Source: Bathynomus jamesi (Eukaryota > Arthropoda > Malacostraca > Isopoda > Cirolanidae). From it: DNA of 64,000 bases. The translations under genes and the position numbers were made by a program. This document shows, in pieces, positions 10,334 through 21,538 of this stretch; the stretch's first letter is position 1; each line of letters starts with the position of its first letter. The stretch covers positions 1 to 64,000 of the forward strand of contig JAJOZX010012049.1 in assembly GCA_023014485.1 (NCBI GenBank), written 5' to 3'. The notes under the pieces were generated by a model. The model saw only the letters and a list, made by a program, of their open reading frames with translations, did no database searches and was not told the DNA's origin.

Positions 10334-13300
10334 TTGAGTTTGCTGCTCAGCTTGGTCCGTGGCTATTTCGCTGTTTTCTCTGCCTCTTATAATGCCGCTT
10401 CCCCTTACAGTTCCATCTTGCATTGGAACTGTAGGGGGCTTTTAGCTAACTGGGAGAACCTTGCCTCCCTGCTGGAGAGCGAGCGGCCTTCCTGTGTTTG
10501 TCTCCAGGAGACTCCTGGCTGCGCGGGGACTCCCTCGTCTCTCTGACTATGTTGGTTTCCCTTGCACCCCGGATGAGCGCGCACGCCGGCGGGGTGCGGC
10601 GATTTACGTGCATCATTCGTTACCATCGCGTGGTGTGCCTCTTCGCACTTCCTTGCAGGCTGTGGCTGTGCGGCTCTTTTTAGATCGCCAGTACACTGCC
10701 TGCTCGGTTTATATTCCTCCTCATGACCCTCCTCGCGACGCGGTTCGCGAGTTGGTGCTGCAACTACCCCGACTGTTTCTCCTCCTCGGGGACTTTAACA
10801 GTCGCGACCCGGCTTGGGGAGATGTTCGGTCGACTAATGTTGCTGGTATTTTACTCTCCTTAATGGAGGAACTTTCCTTTGCGTGTCTCAATTCCGGTGA
10901 ACCTACTTACTTCCACGAACCCACGGGTTCATTTACCTGTATTGATCTCTCCTTGGTGTCCCTCGATGCCTTACTCGATTTTTCGTGGAAGGTGTTGGGG
11001 GACTCTTATGGCAGTGATCATTACCCAGTCTGTCTTGAGCCGGTCGGTCCGCAGCCGGGCGTTTCGTCTCGACCGAGGTGGTGCCTTGCGCGGGCTGACT
11101 GGCCATCTTTCAGAGCTCGTTCCGTCATTGTCCGTTCGGTATTGAGCTTTGGCTCTGTGGATGAGAGCTTGAAGTTCTTCGAGCGGGTGGTGATGGGCGT
11201 CGCGGAGGACTGTATTCCTCGATCTTCCGGTAACCCGCGGACTCGTAGCGTCCCGTGGTGGACTCCAGCATGTCACCAGGCGGTGTGCGAGAGGAAGAGG
11301 GCAACGCGCCGCTTCCACCGCACCCGGCGCGCGGGCCACTTGATTGAGATGCGGCGGGCGAAGGCTTTCGCCCGCCGGACTCTCAAGTTGGCCCGTCGGG
11401 CCTCTTGGCGTGCTTTTGTGTCCGGCATCTCCTCATCTACCCCTTCTGCTGCTGTGTGGCGGAAGGTACGTAGTATCGAGGGGAGGCCGGTCCCTGCTAG
11501 TCGCCCTGTCCTTCGGGACGGGGACGGCTTCCTTTCGGATCCTGCTGCTGTGGCTGATCGGCTGGCCGGTGCTTTTGCTGCGGTTTCCCGTTCGCCTTCA
11601 GCTGCGGATCGCCCTTTATCGGAGGTCACGTTCCCGCCCCCTGGGAACGAGCCCTATAACCATCTCTTTCCGATGCGGGAACTTCGGGCTGCCTTGGCAA
11701 CCCGTCGTTCTTCCGCCCCTGGCCCTGATGACATTCCGTATGACTTTCTTTGGAATCTGCACCCGATGGCCCTGCACTTCTTGCTGGATCTTTTCAACCG
11801 GATGTGGGTTGAGGGGTCGTTCCCTTCCCGTTGGAGGGAGGCGATTGTGGTCCCGATACCTAAGCCGGGGAAGGATCCGGCGGAGGTGGCGAGCTATCGG
11901 CCTATTGCTTTGACGAGCTGCTTATGCAAGCTCCTCGAAAAGATGGTGGCCGTCCGACTTTCCTTTACACTGGAGTCGCTTGGGTTATGCCCCCCGACCC
12001 AGTATGGTTTTCGTCGATTTCGGGGTACTCTGGACCCCCTTCTCCTCCTTGGCCATGATGTACGGGAGGCATTTTCCCGCCGGAATCTTGTTCTGGCCGT
12101 CTTTTTTGACGTCCAAAAGGCCTATGACACGACCCGTCGGGGAGTTGTCATGGACCGTTTGAAGTCTCTTGGTTTTGTGGGCTTTTTGCCCACGTTTCTT
12201 CGCAACTTCCTCTGCCGTCGCACTTTCCGCGTCCGTAATGGGGCGGCCCTATCTGCCCTGTATGTTCAGGAGGAGGGGGTGCCCCAGGGGTGTGTGTTAA
12301 GCGTCTCCTGCTTCAACCTAGTTATGTCTGCGCTACCGGGAGCTCTTCCGCCCTCGGTGCGCTGTTCCATCTACGCAGATGATCTGGCTGTCTATGCCGC
12401 GGGGACGAGTCCCCCCCTCGGAGAGGCAAGTCCAACTCGCGGTCAATCGGGTTGAACGCTGGGCGTCGTCGGTGGGCCTTACGTTGTCTTCCCCGAAGAC
12501 TTCGTGTGTGGCCTTCCTTCCGTCGAGGAGACGGGGATCCGGCGCCATCCCGGCCTTTAACCTTACACTCGGGGGTCAGCCTCTGGCCCTCGTTCCATCA
12601 GTACTCTTCTTGGGTATGGTTTTCGACAGCCGTTTGAGCTGGGTTCCCCACCTTCGCCGGCTGCGCGAGTCCGCGAGACGTACCCTGGATTTGCTGGGGC
12701 ATCTGTCGCATACTACATGGGGCGCGGATAGGCGGACGCTCCTCCGTTTGTACGTGTCCCTGGTACAGTCCAAATTAGACTATGGGAGTGTGGTGTATGG
12801 CTCCGCCTCCCGCACGGCCCTTCGGATACTGGATCCGGTCCTCTCTAGAGGACTGCGCATGTCATCTGGCGCCTTCCGCTCCTCTCCGGTTGATAGTCTG
12901 CAGGTTGAGTGCGACATCCCTCCCTTGGAGGATCGGAGGTCGTTCCTCATTGCTAAACACTATCTCCGGATCCTCCGTCTTCCCACCTCTCCTCTGTTCC
13001 AGGTGGTTGAGAGGGCGTTCTGCCGGGATGGGGGTTGGTATTTCACCGACACGGTGACCTCCCTCCTCGATGGTATGGGCACTCCCCTCCATCCGTTATA
13101 CCGGTCTCTTTCAGTGGTGTTGCACCTTGGGAGAGCACCCCTGTTGCGTGCTGTAGGGCGTTGCGCCCCGTTCGCAGGACCGAGTCGGACTCTGCCTTGC
13201 TTCGGTCTTTGTTCCTTCAGCATGCGGCGTGTCACTCTGCATGTGTTGCGATCTTCACGGATGGCTCGAGGTCGTCGGGGGGCGTTGGATCCGCGGCTGT

Positions 13301-14086
13301 TCCCCAGTCGTCTGTCCTTGCTCCCCGATGTACCCGTCTCCCTGATGAGGCTTCCGTTTTTACGGCGGAGCTCTATGCCATTCTGAGCGCTCTGGAGGTG
13401 GTGCGGGAGCATCCGGATGGGTCGTTCGTCATCCATTCGGATTCCCGCAGTGCCCTGGATGGCCTGGAGTGTTTTGACTCTGTCCACCCGCTGGTCCGAC
13501 GAATCCAGCTACTGTACCATACTCTTGTCGCTTTCGGTGGCAAGGAGGTGGTATTTTGCTGGGTCCCAGCACATGTTAACGTGGCTGGAAATGAGGCTGC
13601 CGATCGAGCTGCCTGTTCCGCGTGCCGACTGCAGGTTTCACCTGTGTCCCTCCCTTTTTCTGATTATATCCCTGGCTTCCGTAGGTTTTTGCGCTCCGGT
13701 GGCAGAGTCGCTGGGATGGCGCTACGGATAACAAACTTTGCAAGATTAAACCCAAGTTGGGATGTTGGGCCTCTTCCTTCCATCGGTCGCGCCATAAGGA
13801 GGTGGCTCTGGCCCGCCTCCGTATTGGCCACACCCACCTGACCCATGGCTATTTGATGGCCGGGGATCGGGTGCCCCGATGTCCCAATTGTGACGTCCTA
13901 CTTACAGTTGCCCACCTCCTGGTGGAGTGTCCGCTTTACTCTGCGCTGCGCGCAGAGTATTTTCCCTTTTTGGAGAGCGTCGGGCTTTGTGGTAGGCTTG
14001 GCGCTCTTCTGTCTGAAGGTCCCTACTTTTCGATAACCGGGTTGTTCTCCTTCCTCTTTCGCTCCCGACTTCTTTACCGGCTGTGA
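10334..14086 (+). pseudogene. LINE copy A ORF2 (endonuclease-RT-RNase H), frameshifted
   Basis: ORF2 supplies target nicking and reverse transcription. In order: an AP-endonuclease start (ILHWNCRGLLANWENLAS, 10408 onward), LLLGDFNSRDPAWGD, and SDHYPVCL; reverse transcriptase from about 11640 with PGPDDIPYDFL, SYRPIALTSCLCKLLEKM, FFDVQKAYDTTRRG, EGVPQGCVLS and the catalytic box YADDLAVY; RNase H with FTDGSRSSGG, HSDSRSALDG and GNEAADRAA; and a tail with LARLRIGHTHLTHGYLM and CPNC...LVECP. Frameshifts are evident near 10510, at a C run near 12415 (7 C where 6 keep the frame), near 13110 and near 13695. As assembled it cannot make one protein. Confidence 0.85.
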
Positions 14087-14195
14087 CCCCACTATGATCT
14101 TTTTGCTTTTCCCCCACCTCCTCCTCCTCCTCCCCCGTCTATTGTTCATTTCCATTAGTTGTTCCATACTCTTCGTTCTGTGTTCGCTCTGCTAT

Positions 14196-14213
14196 CCACC
14201 TTTCTTTTGGTGG
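14196..14213 (+). other. 3'-terminal hairpin of LINE copy A
   Basis: CCACC, an 8-base loop and GGTGG form a small hairpin about 40 bases before the poly-A tail. Equivalent hairpins with other stem sequences occur at the same place in copies B, C and D, which suggests a conserved RNA structure at the 3' end. Confidence 0.6.
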
Positions 14214-14252
14214 CCATGAGCGGTCATTCTTTGAAACAAAACAAAAAAAAAA

Positions 14253-14264
14253 TATATATATATA
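14253..14264. repeat. (TA)n microsatellite, 3' target of LINE copy A
   Basis: A short TA array directly follows the poly-A tail of LINE A. The DNA from here to 14640 is the remaining part of the interrupted hAT element and has no gene. Confidence 0.85.
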
Positions 14265-16254
14265 ATCGACACAATTGTTCGCAATTTCTGAGGCAGCACC
14301 CCCATAACTGAAAGTCACGAGCCGCCACTGGAACTTCCTTGTATTATACACAGCTCTAGTGAATGCATTCCCTCGGCCAGTTTTGGCATACAGGCCCACT
14401 TTTAGATCGCGCTAAGTTGCTAATGCTAGTAGGTGTTCATTTAAGAAAGTAGAATAAACTGTGGTAAATATTATGCAGTTTTCTTTAATTCTACCCAAGA
14501 GCCTTCTAATAACAAAAGAAAAAACAAATAAATCAATAAAAAATAAATTAAGTAATTTTAAAATTCTGGGGTTTCCGGGATATTTGTCCAATTCCCGGGA
14601 TTTTCAAATCCAATAAAAACAGCCAGGATCCCAAACCCTAATGGGGATAGAGTAAGAATCTGCAACCTTCTTTGGTCGGAAGTTGTAGAGTTGAATGCTT
14701 CACTGAGCTCCCTCATCATAGTTTTGTACCTATTAGATAAATAAAAGGTAGGGGATATCAGAATTTTCTTAAATTGAAATTATTAATTTAATGTACTCTA
14801 AGATCAGGACTTAAATAGAAAAAATATAAGAATATCTACCTTCCATAGATATTTTTTAGACATTGCTAAAATGGTGTGATTGTGTTCTGTAAGTAAGAAA
14901 TGACATTGAAGAAAAGTTAGGGTATTGAAATTTAAAACGTCTAAAATTATATACGTCAGGAGTCTTTAATTGTGACCATGAGACTTGCTAATTTAGTTGA
15001 ATTTGAGCAATCCTTACCTTTCTAATTCTTTTTCCATGCATAATCTCTTGGATGTAGATGCCTCCTCATCCACAGATGCTGAGAAAGACTGTTCAAAATT
15101 CTTTTTCAAAGTAGATACACACTTGTCATATTTGTCTGAGGCTTTTTTAAATATCTTGTCAGTGTTTATACCATCTGAAATTAGGCATCATCATCAAAAT
15201 TTAGAATTACTGTAAGTTACAGCAACAAATTTTCATAATTTAATAACTAATCAGAATTCATTTATTGTACATAACTATTTTTTGCAATTCCTTTTAAATT
15301 GTTAAAGAATGTTATGTTTACAAGTTTGATAAAACCACATTATTTTGATAACCTATGAAACAATGTATACACAAAGATAAAGAATTTAGATGATTTTTAA
15401 AAATCATATAATGCATTTTCTGATAACTATACTTTTAAAAAGAAGTCCCAAAATTATAATTCATACACTACTTACGGAATTTTATTGGCTAAATCTCCAT
15501 TTCTTCAAGAATGTTCTTGGTTTGTTCTCTACAGATTTCAATATCATTGATCTCACCAGGATTGTCAGTTTGCAAATATGTACTTCCTGAACTGCTTTGA
15601 AATGAAGAGGTACTTGTAGATGACTCAGTTTCAAAAACATTAAATAATTTATTAGGTTCTTCAAGTTCATTTAATCTTACAGAACAGTTTGTACAAACTT
15701 TCAATTCAGGAGTGCAGGATTTTTCCTGTTAAATTTAATGGTAAATTTCTTAAACCCTTTAAGATTCTTTTCTTCTCTCTTAAAGGGGTCACAACACTGT
15801 TTATGTAATTTAAATGGTAGTAATTTAAATTGTAGTAGAACATGTTTTAAAATTTATATATTAGCTTCAGTTCTGTAATAAGTAGAAAGGATATTAAATG
15901 TTAATGATTTTAATGATAACAGGCAAACACAAGCACAGCCAATATAGGCAAGGCACTAAAATAATATGGGAAGCAGATACCATATATGAGCAGTGTTTAT
16001 CATGTGGTCACAAAAGGCAAACTGAACCCTTAATAACCAAGGCTCATAGTAATGGAAGGAGCCCTCAGAAAATCTCATTTTGCTGTGACAAGTTGTAGCA
16101 TGACTACACAAGCGTGATACCAATCGACCTTACAAACAGGCAGTACAAATTATCTCTTATTTTAATAATGTGTGTGTGTAATATATATATAGTTAGGATA
16201 AAAGTATTATATAGTTAGGTATCCCAATTCCTGAACTTGGGCTAATATGTCATC

Positions 16255-16712
16255 TTTTTGTGAGCAAGTACCTTATAATAAAGTGCAAAAAAATACACAA
16301 CTTAAATGTAAAAATACACAATGTCATTCACTAAGTCATAAGAAGAGTAATTGAGGTAGAAAATGATGAAAAAAATCTGAATATGTGTATCATAGAGGGT
16401 GGGCCCCCCTCCCCCCAAAAAATATTCAAAACTGATATAACTTTTTAACTATTGATTAAAACATTTTATTAGTCAGTTATTCTTAGGCTTTGAGCTTTCA
16501 AATGGTTTTTAAATTTTTTCCTAGCTCAATTAGGGACTGAGTTATAGACTTTTAAACATTAAGGGGGAAGCCCCCACCTGCAAAATTGGGGGGGCCATAA
16601 CTTTTGAACCATTACTCTGATTCTGCTAAAACTTGAGATTTCATGTTTTTGCAGAAAAACAACCTTGTATACCAAATTTGAGAAAAATCCAAGTTGGAGT
16701 GGTTACAAATTC
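16255..16712 (-). repeat. Right terminal inverted repeat of the large DNA transposon
   Basis: Inverted partner of 3005-3450. Matching blocks include TTGAACCATTACTCTGATT, GACTGAGTTATAGACTTTTA, TTTTTCCTAGCTCAATTAGG and TGATATAACTTTTTAACTAT. A long T run just outside (16711-16733) may be part of the end or an unrelated expansion. Confidence 0.75.
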
Positions 16713-16733
16713 TTTTTTTTTTTTTTTTTTTTT

Positions 16734-17206
16734 GCATGATTTGTTCTTGAATGACCCTCTCAAAGATGAAAGCGCTTTTATGGTATTTATTGCTGGTAAG
16801 AAAAATGATAGCTAACACCTTATCTTTTTTTTATTAAAGGTGTTATTGTACAGTAGGTTGATGTTGGAAGGTAGGTGGATAAACTAATGAATAGGAAGAA
16901 TTTAGTATATTTGTGATTATGTAGGATAAAATACTTTGAAAACGGATTGACTGTTAAAGCTATTTCTTAATTGCTTGATTTTCTAATTATGTAGCTATTT
17001 ACCTTATGGAAATTATGTGTGTTTTTTCTTAAAAAATAATAGAAGGAATCTCTTGTTTTATCTTTAATTTTATGAAAAGTACAACTGAATGTTAGAATTT
17101 ATTTTTTGCTATCGTCTGATACCACTACATAATTCATCAGCATTTAGAAATGCAAAATTTTGTATTTAGTGTTTGCAGAATAAAATTTTCTGTGTAAATG
17201 TAGGAT
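16734..17206. other. No gene seen
   Basis: AT-rich DNA between the end of the large transposon and the next hAT relic. I see no coding potential or element end. Confidence 0.5.
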
Positions 17207-17757
17207 GTACTGATACAGTATGCTTTTTAACGATACCGACAATTAAAAACAATATCGGCCGATAGCCGATATCCAGCTAGGGTTTATTAGTTTGTCATAT
17301 TTTGTAACATATTCAAAAAATTATTTCCATGTTGAAAATTTGCCAACAAAGCAGTATCCTTTTCATTAAAGATGGCAACACTGCATTAGAGTCATAGTTT
17401 TGTTTGTTATACAATTGGACTGTGGGCCTATGTTGGGCTTAGTAAATGTTTTTTGGGGAACTTAGCTCAGAGATATTGGGAGCACCATCAACAATAGTTG
17501 CGAGCGAATGCATGTTCAGTATTGGAGGAAACATTGCTAGTGCTGCTAAAAATCGGCTCTCTCCTGAATATACAGAGCTGCTGCTATTTTACATGAGGAA
17601 TTTAACCCTTGTGAAAAAATAATAAAATATTGGAAATTTCATCCTCTAAATAGTCGTTTATTCATAATTTGGAACAATCGTACTTTGAAATATCGGCGAT
17701 ACCGATATTTTTAAAAATCTATCGATATCACCGATACCGATATATCGGTACATCCCT
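17207..17757 (+). mobile_element. hAT relic (ZBED1-like), internally deleted
   Basis: The ends read TAGGATGTACTGATAC and, inverted, TAGGGATGTACCGATAT, with a long series of CGATA/TATCG words inside each end. Between them, at about 17500-17622, the + strand encodes ASECMFSIGGNIASAAKNRL and then SPEYTELLLFYMRNL, the hAT C-terminal dimerisation motif of the ZBED1-like group. The rest of the transposase is absent. GTAAAT occurs just outside both ends, consistent with a decayed target duplication. A second, inverted copy lies at 1-192. Confidence 0.75.
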
Positions 17758-20700
17758 AGTAAATTGTCCGTTGAATGTAGGCTCGTTACGTTTCTTGTTC
17801 AATGTATTGTGTAGCCTATTAATGAAATTAAAAAGAATATAGGTCGTACTTTATATTGCTCCACTTGATTGAAAAGATGTAGGGAAACTCCTATACTGTT
17901 TAAACTATAACAACTTAACAAGTCTCAAAGTTTTACAAATGATATGGCAAAATTCTAGAATACAGGTGCAGTTCAGAGAGTTTATATTAGCTTAGTCTTA
18001 GTGATAATTATGTTAAGTTGGGTTGTCAGTAATTTTGGATTTGGTTTCTGAACTGTTTTGATTCTGGACTTTTACCAATGCTGTTAAGCCTCGCATTAGA
18101 AATTTTTGAGAGGAGGGACAAGAGCTCATTTTAGTTTCATGGGGGGATGGCAATAGGGGATTGGAATTTTCCTCCTCAACCCCCACTATTATTGAAAATT
18201 TTGTGTTATTATTCATAAATAGAAGAATAAAACTGATTAAAAGCTAATACAGTACATGTAGTTGACAGAATTGACCTAAATTACCACATTTCTTTGGTTG
18301 TATGGTATTTTACTGAATATTTTTAATACCACAGAGATAGGATTCTTAAACTGTTGAGATTTGAGGGTATTGGGATTGTATTCAAAAGAAAATACAGTAT
18401 ATCATTTAAACTTGAAAGTTTATAAAGACATATATACTTTTTCCAAGTGAAGGCGAGTGTAGGGCCTCAATTATTGGCTGTTGATAGTTGTTGTTGTGTT
18501 AATATATTTGCAGTTTCCTTTATCTTTATCCACCTTGCTTTGAGAGATGATCTGTCTTGGTATTTCTTTTAGTTTTTACTTAAAAACTTTTGTTTAGATA
18601 TGTCAGTCTCGTAAGAGCCCTAATTCAGAATTTTTATGGCAAGATGTCAAATTTGAGGTTTCACTAGGTCAGTACAAACTTAATGAGGCTCAAAACTTTT
18701 ATGGTAACCATTTTCTTGCTTCTAAATTTTGTGGTTACGAAGCTAATGAATATCTCGAATCAAATGAAAAAACCTCTCTATTCACAAAATGCTCTCAAAT
18801 AGATATATCTTTGACTGTATTCATAAAAAATAAATGTTTGAAGGATACTTGGGGAAATCTTTTAAAGTACATAACATAAAACCTGTTGTGTAATAACCTT
18901 CAAATGCAGAATTATTGGTTCATATCATCTTTGTAAATCTTGCTAAAAAAATCTGTAGCTATAGTTGGGCAAGATAATACAAATAAGTTGGTGTCTGTTG
19001 GGCAAGGTTTTGAAAAATGTGAAACCCATTTTTTATTTTTTATTTTTTTGCGTGAGGAGTGAAGGGAGGGGGCCAAGGGTAAATGCCTGCAACAATATCC
19101 GTTCCATTCGTTTTCTCATTGTATCAGTTGCTCGGGGACACTAGCACTATGAGATTCATCAGATACTAAAAGGTGATGTTGAGTTAAAAGAAAGAATTGA
19201 GTTAAAATTTGAAATAAAATTTATAGGTAATCATAAAGGTAAGTAACCATTGTTCTAATAATGTCCTTTGTTAATGAAATGTCGATTAAATATCAGAATA
19301 AAGGGTCATTTATGACATGTAACGCATAGAGTCCTGCATTTGTTTGGTTTGTCAAAACATGTTAGGAATCAGAGTTTAGAATAGGTGCTTGCCTTCCTTA
19401 TGAAAACTGTGAAAGATAACTAGGAAACCTGGAAATTAAGATATACTTGCATCCCTGTGTGATGGACTCTCATTACCATAAAAAGAAAATATATATATAG
19501 TTATATATTGGACTTTGGGCCGTGTGCCCACCAATCCTGCTTTTGGAATTTTGCAGGCACATTTGGGTGTCTGGAATGTAATGAGATGTAAAGAATTGAC
19601 TAGAAGCAGAAAGAGTAAATAGGTAATTTTGTCTCGCCTGATCGGCCCTATTACAAGACATATTCCAGCTTGTTATGAAGGTAATCCCAAATCTCTGAGA
19701 TTAGCGAGTGTTATTCCAGGGAATTGTAGCCCATACTGCTGGGGATGAGTAATGTGCAATGAAGAATGGAAAATAGGTTTTAAATTATGAATGAATGGAT
19801 GGATGGAATGAAAAGCTTCTCATTATTAAAACAGGCCCCTAGCTGCTTTTGAACTGTGAATTTATTAAAAATACTGTAGATTTGTTTTAATTTTTAAATA
19901 ATATAGACATCATTTTCGCGTTATTTATAATTAAGAATAAAGGTGGTGTAGCCAGATATCCAAGTTTTTAGGCTTCATAATATATTTAAGTAAGCTTTGT
20001 TGATTTGTTTGGGAAATCAGTAGGCTATAAAAGTCCTTCTGGATAGTGTAGCAGAAGTGATAGGCAGCCAGAAAATATACCTTGTACCAGTACTCCTAAA
20101 TTTTTAATAGAATTGCTAGACCCTATATCATCTGACCTTAATTTTTATATTTTTACCTTTCAAATTTAATTATTTTCATAACCTTGTTTCAAAAAGTAAA
20201 AATGTATCAACAGTGTTGATATCCTTTTCAGTTTTTAGTTTTAAAAACTCCAATGCGGCTGACATCTCATTGGATTAAATTGGTTAAAAAATAAATTTGG
20301 GTGGTTGTTTATATGTTCTGGTAATGAATGTTGGAATCGGAATTGTGCAACTATACTGCTTCATCTATTTTTAAGTGTTTTAATAAGTTTGCTGTATCAT
20401 TGGGATTATTTTAAGAAATCCCACTCTGACAACAAGGCTCTTGTCAATACACAGTTTTATTAGCCTTTATCCATTGTCATTCATTTCAGGAATACTATTC
20501 TTGCCAGTTACTCGTGGGTTAGTGACCATTTCTCACTTTTCCAGTTAAGTTGTTATTCACAATGACTACACAAATTTTCCACACTTCTAACCACATCACT
20601 CAACATGTTCCAGAACTCATCCTTTTCTTCCATACCTCTCCAATGGGTACCATATGGTGTTATATACCAGTTATTGTTACTTTCGCTCGAATTTTTTTAC

Positions 20701-21384
20701 AAACGTCTCTCACTGGCATCTCGTATATTCTTTCACACGGTCGTGCCACTCAACTTTCATCATTGGACCAGTGCCTATCTTGCCTTTTCATTCTACCTCG
20801 GTCGTACCCAGTTTTCTGCCTTACTCTTCCCCACCCAACATCACCACTTCCTTTCACCTTTCCATTTCCACTTCCTTTCCATTTAAAATAAAAGTTGCTA
20901 AACTCCCATTATAAAAAGTTAATTTTAATTTGTATTTATAGTACTTTTAAGGGAGTTGTCACATTTGCTGGCATCTGTGTTTGTTTGAAGATGCCTTTAA
21001 CTGCTGTAGGTTGACAAAGGTTTAGGTCTAATTTAATTAGGTTCTGTAGCCTCTGCCACAAAATTTGAGGAAGTTTTGGCTTATTTTGTTTTTATCCTTA
21101 AACTTGGAAGCAGTCTGTGGTAATACTGAGATCACAGAGAGCAAATGTTACTGAGCACTGGAAAGATTATAGTACCCCTAATCTAAACTAAAACTTGGTA
21201 AATGTGGCAAGAAAAGATATGAAAAAACCTATACGACTACTCTCGCTTAACTTTTATATTTTCAAAGATAACGTATCATATAAACAGAGCCTAAGTTAGC
21301 TTATATGTTGTATATTTTATTCATTTCTGAATTAATAAAGTTAATATGCTTTTGGATAACAGCAAAATTTGTGAATTTTATCAG
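17758..21384. other. Intron-like AT-rich DNA upstream of the SET exon
   Basis: No recognisable gene apart from a possible exon at 18598-18879. The stretch has short simple repeats but no clear transposon ends. The open frames at 20550-20914 overlap in all three + frames and have Ser/Phe/Pro-rich composition from a pyrimidine-rich tract, so I do not call them. Confidence 0.5.
18598..18879 (+). CDS. Possible terminal exon, unknown protein
   Basis: A 93-codon frame without an ATG is open from directly after a plausible splice acceptor (TTTTGTTTAG, ending 18597) to a TAA at 18877. Its product starts ICQSRKSPNSEFLWQDVKF and continues with a balanced amino-acid mix (EAQNFYGNHFLASKFCGYEA) rather than low-complexity sequence. 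I recognise no domain. It could be a 3' exon of a host gene, a decayed element or chance. It lies 2.5 kb upstream of the SET exon on the same strand. Confidence 0.25.
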   Translation: MCQSRKSPNSEFLWQDVKFEVSLGQYKLNEAQNFYGNHFLASKFCGYEANEYLESNEKTSLFTKCSQIDISLTVFIKNKCLKDTWGNLLKYIT

Positions 21385-21538
21385 GAAGGGGTGTTTTCAC
21401 AAAAGAAGAAATTCCTGCTGGATCCTTTGTAGCTGAATATATTGGGGAGAGAATTAATGCAGAAGAAGGTGAATGGAGACTGCGAAAGAAAGGAGCTAGT
21501 TACATCTACTTTTTTGAACATGATCGCAAAACATATTG
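21385..21538 (+). CDS. SET-domain exon of a KMT5A/PR-Set7-like lysine methyltransferase
   Basis: The exon encodes the start of a SET domain: RGVFTKEEIPAGSFVAEYIG, then ERINAEEGEWRLRKKGASY, then IYFFEHDRKTY. The GRGVF opening binds S-adenosylmethionine in SET enzymes. The spacing to the aromatic strand (SYIYFFEH..KTY) matches KMT5A, the histone H4K20 monomethyltransferase that acts in the nucleus; other SET enzymes are possible. A good acceptor (TTTTATCAG) precedes it and a donor (TTG|GTAATA) follows. The exon starts with two bases completing a Gly codon and ends with two bases of a codon, most likely Cys. The other exons, including the NHS motif, were not found nearby. Clean frame and sites suggest a living gene. 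Confidence 0.7.

Larger units (their letters stand above)
7883..14252 (+). mobile_element. I-group LINE, copy A (two ORFs, RNase H, poly-A tail)
   Basis: A GC-rich unit in AT-rich DNA with the full layout of an I-group non-LTR retrotransposon: structured 5' leader beginning CCCCCTCGATTAGG, gag-like ORF1, ORF2 with endonuclease, reverse transcriptase, RNase H and a C-terminal Cys/His region, then a 3' hairpin (CCACC-loop-GGTGG, 14196-14213) and a poly-A tail. Both ends abut TA arrays. It is full length but ORF2 has several frameshifts. Copies B, C and D are relatives; A is the most divergent of the full-length ones. Confidence 0.9.
6389..14640 (-). mobile_element. hAT element with 9-bp terminal repeats, interrupted by a LINE
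   Basis: The ends are TAGGGTTTG and CAAACCCTA, perfect inverted repeats, flanked by ATAGGGAT (6381-6388) and ATGGGGAT (14641-14648), an 8-bp target duplication with one mismatch. Subterminal CCCGGGA / TCCCGGGAA words occur near both ends. A transposase C-terminus is read on the - strand at 6900-7118. Most of the length is LINE copy A (7883-14252). The element lies in an exon of the large transposon gene: the flanking frame continues across it from 14649 to 6380. Confidence 0.8.
3720..15742 (-). pseudogene. Broken multi-exon transposase-like gene of the large DNA transposon
   Basis: On the - strand at least three exons can be traced: about 15742-15478 (CTPELKVCTNCSVRLNEL), 15178-15018 (GINTDKIFKKASDKYDKC) and 14729 onward (YKTMMRELSEAFNS). 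They have AG acceptors, GTAAGT/GTAAGG donors and compatible phases. The last exon is cut by the hAT insertion, resumes at 6378 (TISKTQEFFGASRYLVDKA) and runs to 3720. Its core has acidic motifs VLVLGDFSENY, FSDGCAGQYKN and HGKNACDGIGGSVKR, which look like an RNase H-fold D-D-D/E set. The C-terminus (GKYLACICDGRKYLGIILDY) looks like a Tudor/SH3-type fold. An in-frame TAG near 15490 and frameshifts near 5240, 5085, 4780 and 4110 make it a pseudogene. I do not recognise the superfamily. Confidence 0.6.
3005..16712 (-). mobile_element. Large DNA transposon with ~450-bp terminal inverted repeats, superfamily unassigned
   Basis: Two diverged inverted copies of one sequence lie at about 3005-3450 and 16255-16712 and enclose a spliced, broken gene read on the - strand. 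The ends are approximate: left CCACACCTACTTAGATTTTGC matches right GCAAAATCCAAGTTGGAGTGG inverted. No clean target duplication was found. Removing the inserted 877-bp MITE (5466-6342) and the hAT insertion (6389-14640) leaves an element of about 4.6 kb. The gene product has no match I can name, so the superfamily is open. A host gene family flanked by chance repeats is possible but less likely. Confidence 0.6.

Noticed and set aside
7191..14330. A further nested hAT element around LINE A
   Set aside because: End similarity is only 10 of 13, inner CAGCACCCCC words lie in the same orientation rather than inverted, and no target duplication is seen.
15898..16098. Small + strand ORF with EQCLSCGHKRQTEP
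   Set aside because: One CxxC only, on the strand opposite to the transposon gene, no splice context; a non-coding origin is as likely.
20550..20914. Overlapping open frames in three + frames
   Set aside because: The tract is pyrimidine-rich, all frames are open at once and the products are Ser/Phe/Pro-rich with no motif.
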